From positions 71,019,345 to 71,083,344 of the forward strand of contig NC_087062.1 in the NCBI RefSeq assembly GCF_963678635.1: 64,000 nt of DNA. The letters are read 5' to 3'. Below are positions 9,342 to 17,659 of this stretch, one piece after another. This DNA comes from Symsagittifera roscoffensis. Taxonomy: Eukaryota; Xenacoelomorpha; Acoela; Convolutidae. The notes below the pieces were generated by a model. That model saw only the letters and a list, made by a program, of their open reading frames with translations. It did not search any database and was not told the origin of the DNA. The position numbers were made by a program, and so were the translations under genes. Every line of letters starts with the position of its first letter. Position 1 is the first letter of the stretch.

Positions 9342-10274
9342 TTATCCTCTCTGTTTCTGTCTCTCAAAGTCACTGAAGTTCCCGCTCACATATCCCATGA
9401 ACTTCTTTCCTAGTATTGACTCCAACTCTTCCTTGGTTCTCTCTGGAACTGCTGAGAACATCTTACATAGCAACTCGTAAGACTTCTCGGACATTCTCGC
9501 CAGTCTCACACACTTCGGCACTGAGAAGGCTTGATCCACGATCGTTCTCGTACTCTTTACGTCCACAGCCACGAAATGTACAGGGTATCTGCTCTTGCAC
9601 ATTGGAGCCAATGTTGAACCCACCAAATATCGTGCTCCTGATGGTCTACAATAAGTCTCACTGTGTCTGATGTTCTTTTCCGTCTCGATTGCTTCCCTCA
9701 ATTTTCCTATGTATTTCTGCTCAGTCTGCAGAACTCCTGGGAATACTACTACACTGATGGCTGTGACCATCTCATGTTTCTGTTCTAGATTCAATAGTGA
9801 CTCCAAAGAACCAAACGTGCTGTAGAATCCTAGTGCGGTCACTAGATTCACCTCGATTCCTCCATGGCAACCTGCTATCAGTTCCGTTTCTGTTCTTGCT
9901 TTCATCACTACGTTTCCAAACAAAACCGTCAATTGCTTGTGTTGGTTCTCCAGGGTCTTCACACAGTCCAGACCTCCACAAACGTGACCCTCCAGTCCAC
10001 AGACTTCCGCCAGACAGCTACCAGGTTTGACCCAGTCTTCTGGTCCCCAGCCAGGCAACTCCACTTTATCTTCTCCGTTGCTCCTAGAGGCCGTTATCAT
10101 CACATTATATATGATGTTGAGGTCACGCAGGTTACAGTCTGCATTCAGTTCCCTCTGCACGTCTTGTGTCGCTCGCAATATCGAGTCAGCGTTGGGACTA
10201 GGACACCATGATGGCCTCATCAATTCCCACACTGCCATCAAGCTCGTCCTCAATAATTCATCTGAGAATCCCAC
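9342..10274 (-). CDS. Element A ORF2, penultimate segment
   Basis: This 310-codon open segment of ORF2 is homologous to the middle of the B segment at 29010-31400. Conserved stretches are WELMxPSWCPxPNA, EGHVC.., VNLxTALGF, VFPGxLQTEQK, KYLVGS-like and FSxPKCVRLARMSE. Several Cys are conserved (SWCP; C in GSCLAE; GHVC; GLDC). No known domain is recognised. The segment ends at an in-frame TAA where B reads through, and begins after a frameshift near 10275-10300. Element C has an internal deletion of ~450 bp covering much of the equivalent of this segment. Confidence 0.72.
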   Translation of the reverse strand: MGFSDELLRTSLMAVWELMRPSWCPSPNADSILRATQDVQRELNADCNLRDLNIIYNVMITASRSNGEDKVELPGWGPEDWVKPGSCLAEVCGLEGHVCGGLDCVKTLENQHKQLTVLFGNVVMKARTETELIAGCHGGIEVNLVTALGFYSTFGSLESLLNLEQKHEMVTAISVVVFPGVLQTEQKYIGKLREAIETEKNIRHSETYCRPSGARYLVGSTLAPMCKSRYPVHFVAVDVKSTRTIVDQAFSVPKCVRLARMSEKSYELLCKMFSAVPERTKEELESILGKKFMGYVSGNFSDFERQKQRG

Positions 10275-10422
10275 TTTTTTTATCAGATTTTGGTACGGAA
10301 GGTGCAGTCACCTCTTCTTCCAAGACCAGTCCCATTTTGGCCTGTGGATTGTTAACGCTTTTAATCGTTACAATTCTGGACGTCCAGAATCTTAGCAACA
10401 CCGCCTGCTCGTAATCGAAGAA

Positions 10423-11160
10423 TCAATCGCGTATGTCTTCACTCAGGAAAGGGTTGTACGCTATCCCTATGATCCCGGATACGTAGCTATACGATTTCTT
10501 CTTGATCGGTCCACAGTATTCACTGGATTTCGGCAGTGCCCCCATAGATTCTTTAGCGAGTCTCAGCTCCTTGTTTGAGAATCTCCTGATTTCGTCTATC
10601 TTTCTCATGGGTTCTAATTCCTCGGGTTCTTTCATGTTCATCCTCATCGGTTTACTTTGCTGCATATCCAGCAGTGCTAGCAAGAATAAGGCTTTCGCTC
10701 GCTCATCGCCTTCCCTCAACATCTTAACACAAGTGTTTAATGCAGGTACTGAAATCTGCTCTATCAGGAATCGAATGAAACAAAGAGCGTCTCTCCGCTT
10801 CGCACACGCTACTGCTGCTCCCTGTTGGACTATCAGATCCCTCAGGTTCGTCATAAAGAAAACCTTCTCCTCTTTTGACCTCTTTTTTTCTTCTGAATCA
10901 TATTCTTCGCGAGTCAGTCCCATCATGCACCAGGCGAACCTGAGTTTTAACTCTGTTCTTACGTAAGGTACTGCCACGAGAGCATGTATTCTTGGCGTAG
11001 TCCTCATTTCTTCTTCGAAATACCTTAATACCACTGCTTTCCATGGAAGGCTCACCAACTGCTCCATCGTTTCTGCCTGTATCTCAGATGACGCTAAAGT
11101 CCCGTACGCCTTCTGCTTGAGGGTGGTGCCTTGCAACATCGTTTCCAGATAACCCTCCAT
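10423..11160 (-). CDS. Element A ORF2, internal segment
   Basis: This 245-codon open segment follows directly on the 11164-14316 segment. The two are separated only by an in-frame TGA at 11164-11166, where the B copy has a sense codon (R). Conserved with B and C: AYGT/EYGTxxSSE, RRDALCFxRF, EIRRFSNKELR, YVSGIxGxAYNPF. Predicted mostly helical and charged, with no known domain. It terminates at an in-frame stop after EDIRD, where C and B continue with a Cys or Tyr and the conserved FDYEQA block. Confidence 0.72.
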   Translation of the reverse strand: MEGYLETMLQGTTLKQKAYGTLASSEIQAETMEQLVSLPWKAVVLRYFEEEMRTTPRIHALVAVPYVRTELKLRFAWCMMGLTREEYDSEEKKRSKEEKVFFMTNLRDLIVQQGAAVACAKRRDALCFIRFLIEQISVPALNTCVKMLREGDERAKALFLLALLDMQQSKPMRMNMKEPEELEPMRKIDEIRRFSNKELRLAKESMGALPKSSEYCGPIKKKSYSYVSGIIGIAYNPFLSEDIRD

Positions 11161-11163
11161 GGC

Positions 11164-14100
11164 TCAATCGTCTTCCAGGGCCATCACATACCCTCTAGCC
11201 GAGTTTCGGTATTCTAACATCTCCATGTATCCACCGGTGGGTTCCTCTATCGACACAGTCTCCGACACTGTTAGTCGGTTATATTTCACTGGTATTAGTT
11301 GTCCTGCGACACTTCCCTTTCCGTGATTCATGGGAGATGGCTTGAAGTCTTTCATTTCGCTCTCTCCACATTGGCTGAGTATTTCCATTTCCAAGGTTGC
11401 TCCAGTCAGAGTGCGGTCACTCCTTTTGGATTTATAACCTGTTGACTTTATCCCCGCCATGAGAATGGGTGGCACCATCGCTATATCAGTTAACATTTTA
11501 TCTCTGCCAGGCAGTTGATAATCACCTTGCCCCAAATCCATGACCTCCTCGACTCGTTTCCTTTTCGCTGAGTTAACAGCTTTCATCGATATCTCTGAAT
11601 CCACCTTCGTCTTTCTGACTCTCGTCGGCATCACTCTGCTGCCTAACTTCATTTTCATCGCATTGATTTTATCAATCACCAACTTTGATCGCATCGTCCC
11701 TCTCCTGGTTCTTGACAGATACACCACCTCTCCTTTATCGTCCTGCGGTGTCATCTTGATGGGAGAATTCGCTTCACTTTCATCAGTGGCCGAGTCGATC
11801 AACAACTCACTCAGTCTCCCTTCACAACCATCAAGCTTGTCAAGGACTTCCTTCATCAAGGGTTGGTTGAGACCCGTTTTCAGAATGGACTGGGTCCCAT
11901 AGCTCTGAACCACGGTCCATACTTCTTCCATAAACGCCACTCCGTCCAATTTGCATCCCGTTCTACTCTCCTCGTGGTCTCGGTGATGTACTTCCCATTC
12001 TTCTTCGGGCAGCGTTCCCAAGAAAGGTACTCTGGCTGAGGTCTCTATTCTTCTCCTCCTAGGTGATTCCATGAGGATTCTCTGGTCGTTATTTCTTGAA
12101 TTGCCAGGAGAGCTGCTCTCCGGCAAATTCCGTTTCATTTCCATAAAGGCTGACGGAGGCTCCAGTGTCGAGATGCCTTCATCCGCTGGCTCATTCGTTT
12201 CCAACGTATCTGCATTGTTCTCAAGATCACTGAAGATATTGAAATCCAGGCTGGATGTTCCTCCTGTCGATGCCCTGTCGTCTTCCCCACCAGCTGGATC
12301 TGCATCTTGTTGCATGGGTTCTTCGGTTTGACGGCTTCCTCCCTGTCCGTCATCTCCTTCTGACTTATTCTTGTTTGAGCTCGAGGGTCCTTGTTCATCA
12401 TTGTCGGCTTCTTCCGGGAATCTCGGTATGAGCAATGTACCGGCCGATCTATCTTCCTCTTCTCCATGGACCACTTTGATTTCCTCGCAGCCGAAGGGCG
12501 CTAGGAAGGTTCTCGTCTGCAGTATTCCTCCCACTTTCATCTCCTGTTTCACACTAGTCAGGATTAAGGAGGCTTCAGGCAGTTCGGTCCTGCCTCTCAT
12601 CCTCATCGGAGCTAAGCCTAATCCCGTCCATTCCTCGCCGAATTTCCCAGGCTTGGGAGTCGCGGCGTTGCTTATTCGCCTTCTCGTTGCTTGATCCGTA
12701 TATGCAAATCGTGTGTATTGTAACACGGCGGCATTTCTCCCTACAAAGTATGGATCCATCGTTCCCATGAAATTCCCTAGTCTCCTTTCATTGGTTTCGA
12801 ATGCTCTCAATCTAGGAGTTTGTACCACGGAGACTGCTCCGAGCAACATCCTTCTTATCAGAGGGAATTCAGGGATTGCCTCCGGCAGCTTCTTGTAATC
12901 ACCCCAGTCCTTCGTCTCTTCTCTCACTTTATGATATGCTGCAGTGAGACGAGGCACTCTGGTTATTTCACCATTCGTTTTATCATAGGGTCTCAGATTC
13001 CAAAGCTTCGGAAACACTTCAATGTGTCCTCTTTCTACTTCTCCCTTGCGATCACGGAAGTGATCGTCAAAATTGATGACTGTCATCTGTGGCTCTGATA
13101 TTTTCGTAAACAACAGATCTTCACTCATGAGCTCCCGCAATGTGTGCTGCTCACACCAGTTCAGTGTACTACCGTCCACTGCTGATATGAGGTTCAGGTG
13201 CAGCAACGACCTCCTGTATGCTTCCACTTTAACGTCAGGGAACGCAAACGTGACTGCTGGTCCATAGATCACCGTCACAAACTCCGTGACTCCTCTGATC
13301 AGCGCCAAGGGATCGGTTCTCATAGCCAAGCTCAGATCGGTTAACAGGGGCATGCCTCCAACATGTCGTCTAACATCCTTTTCTCTTTCAATTGTCTCTT
13401 CTTCTCCCGTTCCAAAGCGATTCTGTTGTAAGAGATAATGGATAAGAGTGTGTCTCAGGTCTCTTATCTTGTTCCACGAGTCCGTGGATTTCTTCATATC
13501 TAAGTTCCTCACTCTCTCTCTCATTTGCTCTGGACAACGTGTCAGTTTCATCAATCCTCCCAAGTTTCCGTGGGTAATTGCAATCAATGTCAGAAGTCCG
13601 TCTAGCCGCAGGTTCTGGATTCCGTCGCTGAGCAGTATCGCCGGTCCTTTCACGAAACTCTCTGCTCCAAATGTCACAAACAAGGCTATTAGTTCCACTA
13701 TCGACACTTCCACTACTGCTTGGAGGAATTCTTTTATCAAGTAATGCGAGACTTTTGGGTAAACTTTTGCCAAGAAGGACGCGGTCCATCCGGCTCCCAA
13801 CCCTTCTAGCATGCTGTCTGTCCGTTCAAAGCCCTCCTGTCCCTTCACTTCCTGGGTCCAGAAGGTTTCCAGAGTAATCTGACACATTCTGTTCACAAAT
13901 TCAGCGGTCTTTTCCCCGGCATTTTCCATCAGGTTCACCTCCTTCAACAAGTAGGCATGTATCTTTGTGATCATCACGGGGCCTTGCTCAAAAGCGTCTG
14001 CACCCAATGCCGCTACTCTAGGGTTCAGGTGTAGCCACTGGTTGGCTTCCGGCTTGGTTCTCAGAACCATCGCCTCCAAGTGAGCTCTCGTCTCTAGTGA

Positions 14101-14316
14101 ATTTTTCCTTCTTGTGTCTTCACCTGCCACTTCCATTGCTCGGAACCATAAGTCGTTGGACATCGCCGCGATCACTCGTGGTCGTCGTCTACTCCTGGTT
14201 TCAGTTTGAGCTGTCGACTGAAATTGGACAGTTCCAACCCCAGCACCTCGTCCAATACTAACATGTGTAGCGCATGGTCCTTGAATCCTCTCATCGCGTT
14301 TGAGATATCTGACCAC
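11164..14316 (-). CDS. Element A ORF2, large central segment (1050 codons)
   Basis: This is an unrecognised central part of ORF2. The first ~50 codons (14316-14165) are out of frame with the B homologue, so true homology starts at NDLWFRAMEV. Conserved blocks with B and C include GAGWTASFLAKVYP, LRLDGLLTLIA, LLTDLxxxMRxDPLALI, VxYGPxVxFxFPDVxVEAYR and LNWxEQxxLREL. They also include RRMLLG, an SPRRRRIE-type basic stretch, PFLGTLPEEEW and ARGYxMA. A long acidic, Ser-rich low-complexity stretch lies in the middle (around 12,250-12,450). No membrane span, signal peptide or catalytic signature is apparent. The frame is offset by one base from the 14172-16772 segment; by alignment A carries a 1-nt deletion near 14,180. 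Confidence 0.75.
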   Translation of the reverse strand: MVRYLKRDERIQGPCATHVSIGRGAGVGTVQFQSTAQTETRSRRRPRVIAAMSNDLWFRAMEVAGEDTRRKNSLETRAHLEAMVLRTKPEANQWLHLNPRVAALGADAFEQGPVMITKIHAYLLKEVNLMENAGEKTAEFVNRMCQITLETFWTQEVKGQEGFERTDSMLEGLGAGWTASFLAKVYPKVSHYLIKEFLQAVVEVSIVELIALFVTFGAESFVKGPAILLSDGIQNLRLDGLLTLIAITHGNLGGLMKLTRCPEQMRERVRNLDMKKSTDSWNKIRDLRHTLIHYLLQQNRFGTGEEETIEREKDVRRHVGGMPLLTDLSLAMRTDPLALIRGVTEFVTVIYGPAVTFAFPDVKVEAYRRSLLHLNLISAVDGSTLNWCEQHTLRELMSEDLLFTKISEPQMTVINFDDHFRDRKGEVERGHIEVFPKLWNLRPYDKTNGEITRVPRLTAAYHKVREETKDWGDYKKLPEAIPEFPLIRRMLLGAVSVVQTPRLRAFETNERRLGNFMGTMDPYFVGRNAAVLQYTRFAYTDQATRRRISNAATPKPGKFGEEWTGLGLAPMRMRGRTELPEASLILTSVKQEMKVGGILQTRTFLAPFGCEEIKVVHGEEEDRSAGTLLIPRFPEEADNDEQGPSSSNKNKSEGDDGQGGSRQTEEPMQQDADPAGGEDDRASTGGTSSLDFNIFSDLENNADTLETNEPADEGISTLEPPSAFMEMKRNLPESSSPGNSRNNDQRILMESPRRRRIETSARVPFLGTLPEEEWEVHHRDHEESRTGCKLDGVAFMEEVWTVVQSYGTQSILKTGLNQPLMKEVLDKLDGCEGRLSELLIDSATDESEANSPIKMTPQDDKGEVVYLSRTRRGTMRSKLVIDKINAMKMKLGSRVMPTRVRKTKVDSEISMKAVNSAKRKRVEEVMDLGQGDYQLPGRDKMLTDIAMVPPILMAGIKSTGYKSKRSDRTLTGATLEMEILSQCGESEMKDFKPSPMNHGKGSVAGQLIPVKYNRLTVSETVSIEEPTGGYMEMLEYRNSARGYVMALEDD

Positions 14317-16772
14317 ACTGCAGGCAGTTCAGACTTGAGTGGCCTCAGGTTCTCCATCTCTATCATGCGATTCGTGGCTGATATGATCACATCATATTTT
14401 CCTTCCGAAAGTAAGGTCACAATCGCATACACAAATTTCAGTCCATCCGGGAGATGTGCATATCCCGGAGACAACGCGAATACTATTCTCGGTGTCACTT
14501 TGGTGAATGACCCCTCCTTCGTCGCATCCACCACTTCACCCATCGACTCAAGGATATCTTTTATCGCTGGCCATACAGCGTTCTCTGCCGTTGTAGGATC
14601 TCTGAGTCTGCTCAGAAAACCTCTACTGTGTAGATGGTCATTGATGCCAGCAAACACAATCGTAATTGGGTTCATTGCCGTCTGCCTTTGTACCCCTATA
14701 GCCAGAGATATCGATTGCAGTAGGTCCAGGTCGACCGCTGCCAACATTATGACGTCCGGCCAAAACAGAGACTTGGAGGTGCACACGAACTCTGAATTCG
14801 TTACTATCATAATCTTGGCCTTCCTCATTTCTGCTTTGTCATAGGCGGCGAAGATGGTCTCATCTTTCTTTATCGCTATCAATCCGCCGTATCTCTGGGC
14901 ATCACCATCTTGATTCACTAGTTTTGGGTATATTCTCTCCTTCACATGACCAGGGGGTGAGCTTAGTTGCTTGAACATCTTCACATGTTGTCCGATCGGT
15001 GCCCTTGTCACTAGAAATCTTCCAGGTCTCTCTTCTCGATTCCCTTCGTCATGATTCAACCTCACGTCTTGCAATGGTCTCGCGTTCACTGGTCCCATTG
15101 TGTTGTTAGAGGGCAATCCCTCTAGGTCAGCAAATCTCAAGGCCGTCGTGGAGCTGAAATTTATGCTAGCGGCTATCAACCAGTCTACGCCGGTTATCGA
15201 GTACAATCTGCTGACGGATAGCGTCGCTCCATTCAGCATCCTCCTTGCATCTTCGATGAAGCTTACCCTCTGGAGATCCAGCTTCATTAGCTCGTCCGTG
15301 TATACATGCCGGGGAGACGGTATGGATCTTGACCACATCAACGAGCCTCTGCCCGGACGTCTCTCCTCTCGACTGGTACTTGTCGTCTCCGATCTAGTGT
15401 CCAATCTAGTGTCCGATCTAGACGTGCCGGCTGTCTCTTCGATTGGGTTGACAGGTCCTATTCTTCTCCTATGATGGATGGTCCTCCTCATCGGCGCTTC
15501 TCCCAATCGATCCTGTACGTCTGTCCTTTGACCTGGTTCGCTGGAGCTTTGTTGCCTGTAGTTCGTGACGGCCGGGACCGTACCCAAGCGTGTTTCCAGG
15601 CTAGGGGGCACAAAGGTGGTAATCACCGCGTCACTCGCTGTTCCTTCTTCCTTCAGCACTCCTATGTCAAAGAGCTCTGCTTCTAGTTCGTCCAACCGCT
15701 CTTGGAAGACTCGATTCAACCAAGCTTGTCCTTCGATACTGTCGAAGTGGATGCCGTCCGTGGTCAGTCTGGCCTGATCCATAGCTCTCAACTCATGTTC
15801 GATGTCCATGAGGATCATTCTTCCGGCGTTCCGACTTGCGAGGTTCCTCAAAATGTTATTCCACCTGACGACTCCCTCGTTGTGCCCTCTTCCTGATGCT
15901 GTCAGGCTTCTCGTATTCATTGGCACAGTGCAAACGGTCAGTACCGCGCAATTGAATTTCAGCCAGAGGGTAGTAAACAAACACACCATCATTGACTCCC
16001 ATAGTGCTTCCTGCTCATCTGAACCTCTGGAGATGTCATTCGTCCCAACTAAGATCATCACAACTAAAATCGTCCCAACTAAGATCATCGCTCGATTGAA
16101 GCAGCCCCTGGGATCTGTCTCCGGAACTCCCGTGAAATTATATTTCAATTGATTATTCTTTTGCACGTCTATTATGCGAGACACTTTCTTCGCTGGCATC
16201 TTCCGTATTCTTCTCTCTGGGGCCCTCGAGCTCCCCATGAGTGGTGTCACGTCACTTATCCCCTGTCTGATCACTGTCTGGGAGAGTCGTACTCTGCCCG
16301 TGTCGTCGATCGTTCCATAGGGTGCAGTCACCCCGGAACCTGGCGCATTCTTGTTGGCGACCAATTGTCCAGCTGTCTCTATCAGCTTCCTCACTGTCTG
16401 TTCCACGACTGGGTCACCCAAGGTGTCACTAGGATCCGGGATTGTTACTCGATTTGTCTCTGCTGGGAGCCGTGTCTCCGTTGTTTGACTCATTTCTCGA
16501 GGCGTCAAGAGCTCCATCGGGGACTGCCCACGAGGAATATTCCTTGCAGGTATCACTTTCTCCACGGCCGTTGTCAACGCCATCTGTTCCGATCGCTCTT
16601 TGTAGTCCTGTCTCAAGCGCTCAATTTCTTGACCCTGCTTTTTGTTGCAGTCTTCAAACAATTTTCTCCACATGTCTCGATCTTCCTCCATCTGGAGCAT
16701 ACTTTTGGTCATCTCGTCCAGCTCCTTCTTCGTACTTTTCAGTTCATCGTTCATCTCATCCAGATCTTGCAT
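14172..16772 (-). CDS. Element A ORF2, SGNH-region segment with deleted catalytic block
   Basis: This 866-codon segment has a coiled coil at residues ~1-60, a disordered linker, the remnant of an SGNH hydrolase-like domain and a second globular domain. In A the GDSL nucleophile block is missing. Where B has GDSLVRDL and ~45 further residues, A has a short tandem duplication of GTCCCAACTAAGATCATC (plus strand ~16045-16090) encoding MILVGT-type repeats. VGTNDISRGS and DGIHF then resume. The later domain contains VFAGINDHLHSRG, FALSPGYAHLP, SELPAVWSDISNAMRGF and LVLDEVLGLELSNF, strongly conserved with B and C. The segment ends at a TGA created by the 1-nt deletion near 14,180. Confidence 0.75.
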   Translation of the reverse strand: MQDLDEMNDELKSTKKELDEMTKSMLQMEEDRDMWRKLFEDCNKKQGQEIERLRQDYKERSEQMALTTAVEKVIPARNIPRGQSPMELLTPREMSQTTETRLPAETNRVTIPDPSDTLGDPVVEQTVRKLIETAGQLVANKNAPGSGVTAPYGTIDDTGRVRLSQTVIRQGISDVTPLMGSSRAPERRIRKMPAKKVSRIIDVQKNNQLKYNFTGVPETDPRGCFNRAMILVGTILVVMILVGTNDISRGSDEQEALWESMMVCLFTTLWLKFNCAVLTVCTVPMNTRSLTASGRGHNEGVVRWNNILRNLASRNAGRMILMDIEHELRAMDQARLTTDGIHFDSIEGQAWLNRVFQERLDELEAELFDIGVLKEEGTASDAVITTFVPPSLETRLGTVPAVTNYRQQSSSEPGQRTDVQDRLGEAPMRRTIHHRRRIGPVNPIEETAGTSRSDTRLDTRSETTSTSREERRPGRGSLMWSRSIPSPRHVYTDELMKLDLQRVSFIEDARRMLNGATLSVSRLYSITGVDWLIAASINFSSTTALRFADLEGLPSNNTMGPVNARPLQDVRLNHDEGNREERPGRFLVTRAPIGQHVKMFKQLSSPPGHVKERIYPKLVNQDGDAQRYGGLIAIKKDETIFAAYDKAEMRKAKIMIVTNSEFVCTSKSLFWPDVIMLAAVDLDLLQSISLAIGVQRQTAMNPITIVFAGINDHLHSRGFLSRLRDPTTAENAVWPAIKDILESMGEVVDATKEGSFTKVTPRIVFALSPGYAHLPDGLKFVYAIVTLLSEGKYDVIISATNRMIEMENLRPLKSELPAVWSDISNAMRGFKDHALHMLVLDEVLGLELSNFSRQLKLKPGVDDDHE

Positions 16773-16887
16773 GGTTTGGTTCGTCTGAACCTTCTGTCCT
16801 ACTTTCGCCCGCCCTTTTTGGTGGCACAGCTGCTCTCAGTGGAACCAGACGAGGCCGCCTCGCTGTTCATCTCCTGATGCATTCTCG

Positions 16888-17253
16888 TCAGCCCAGGTTT
16901 GGGCTTGGAGGGCATAGGCATCTCACCTGGTTGGTGGTCCTAGAACTTCCCAATCCAGGCTCATTCGCCAAGTCACTCCCTGAGAGAGCCCCGTTTCTCC
17001 ACCTCATCACTCTCATGTTCGGGCGGTCTAGTACTCCCCTTTCTCCATATGCTGCCATCAACAGGACTTCCGTGGGGCGGTCCCCACGGTTGTCGTGCCC
17101 CAAGATGTTGATCAGGGCGGTCAGCAACATGACTACCTCTGGGTCCTCCAGAGCGAAGTCTCGTTCCATCAGCCGACGATAGATCGCATCTACCATCGGT
17201 CCCACATCTGCCTCTGCCAGGTCCATCAATTCATCCAAGCTGAAGTTATCCAT
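16888..17253 (-). CDS. Element A ORF2 N-terminus
   Basis: The ATG at 17251-17253 starts ORF2. The first ~105 codons align with the B start: IYxRLxxxDF, EDPxxxM, LINILGxxxRGxRPTEVLLM, MRWRxGxxSGxDLAxEPGLG. This looks like a compact helical domain and is unrecognised. After EPGLGSSR the frame shifts relative to B (near 16,930), and the remaining residues are a wrong-frame tail. The Met codon position is the same in B (37872) and follows a ~400-490 bp untranslated spacer, supporting a separate translation start for ORF2, possibly on a spliced RNA. Confidence 0.75.
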   Translation of the reverse strand: MDNFSLDELMDLAEADVGPMVDAIYRRLMERDFALEDPEVVMLLTALINILGHDNRGDRPTEVLLMAAYGERGVLDRPNMRVMRWRNGALSGSDLANEPGLGSSRTTNQVRCLCPPSPNLG

Positions 17254-17659
17254 TCTATTCTTTCAAGTTCGATTCGGTTTTGATTCCAAGATTTGACTCA
17301 AGTGAGTAATTAAACGATCAATCAGGATCTAGGAAAGAGGTTACGAATATCATCCTTGTCAGTTCCATCTTAACATATATCGCTAAAAATGCTAAAATTT
17401 GCTTAAAAACAGTTCAGATAAAAAGATATTTTATCCTAAAATTTATTAAAATCAATCGGTCTCTAAAATTTTTGAATTCGACCTAAGATTGGACAGTCCA
17501 AACTTTGGATCTATTCCTAAGATCGTCATTCAGTTTTTCATGGTCACTAACCCCTTCTTACCCACGATCTTAATAACCTAACACATAACATAACATAACC
17601 TAACATAACACATATTACATACAACTTAGTCTTTGGCCTAACACCCTCTCGCACGTCAC
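17254..17659 (-). other. ORF1-ORF2 spacer, element A
   Basis: This untranslated spacer is rich in ACATAAC/CCTAAC repeats on the plus strand (17577-17625). The corresponding spacer of B (37873-38357) has similar ACATCATAAC/ACATAAACAC repeats. On the transcribed strand these read as TGTTATG-type repeats. They may carry the splice or internal initiation signals for ORF2; no convincing acceptor could be chosen. Confidence 0.5.

Noticed and set aside
10502-10966. Plus-strand open frames opposite ORF1 and ORF2
   Set aside because: They mirror the codon structure of the real minus-strand ORFs, differ between copies, and contain no recognisable domain.
14172-14316. Programmed frameshift between ORF2 segments
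   Set aside because: The overlap in A is at a different place from the overlap in B (34189-34253), and alignment shows a simple 1-nt loss in A, so these are decay lesions, not a conserved recoding site.
8463-17253. ORF2 as an envelope (env) gene
   Set aside because: It sits where env would be, but no signal peptide, transmembrane anchor, furin-like site with fusion peptide, or glycosylation-rich ectodomain is visible in any segment, and it is far longer than env.
17577-17625. Telomere-like repeats
   Set aside because: CCTAACATAACATAAC resembles but does not match a regular telomeric hexamer, is short, and recurs in altered form at the same position in B, so it belongs to the element.
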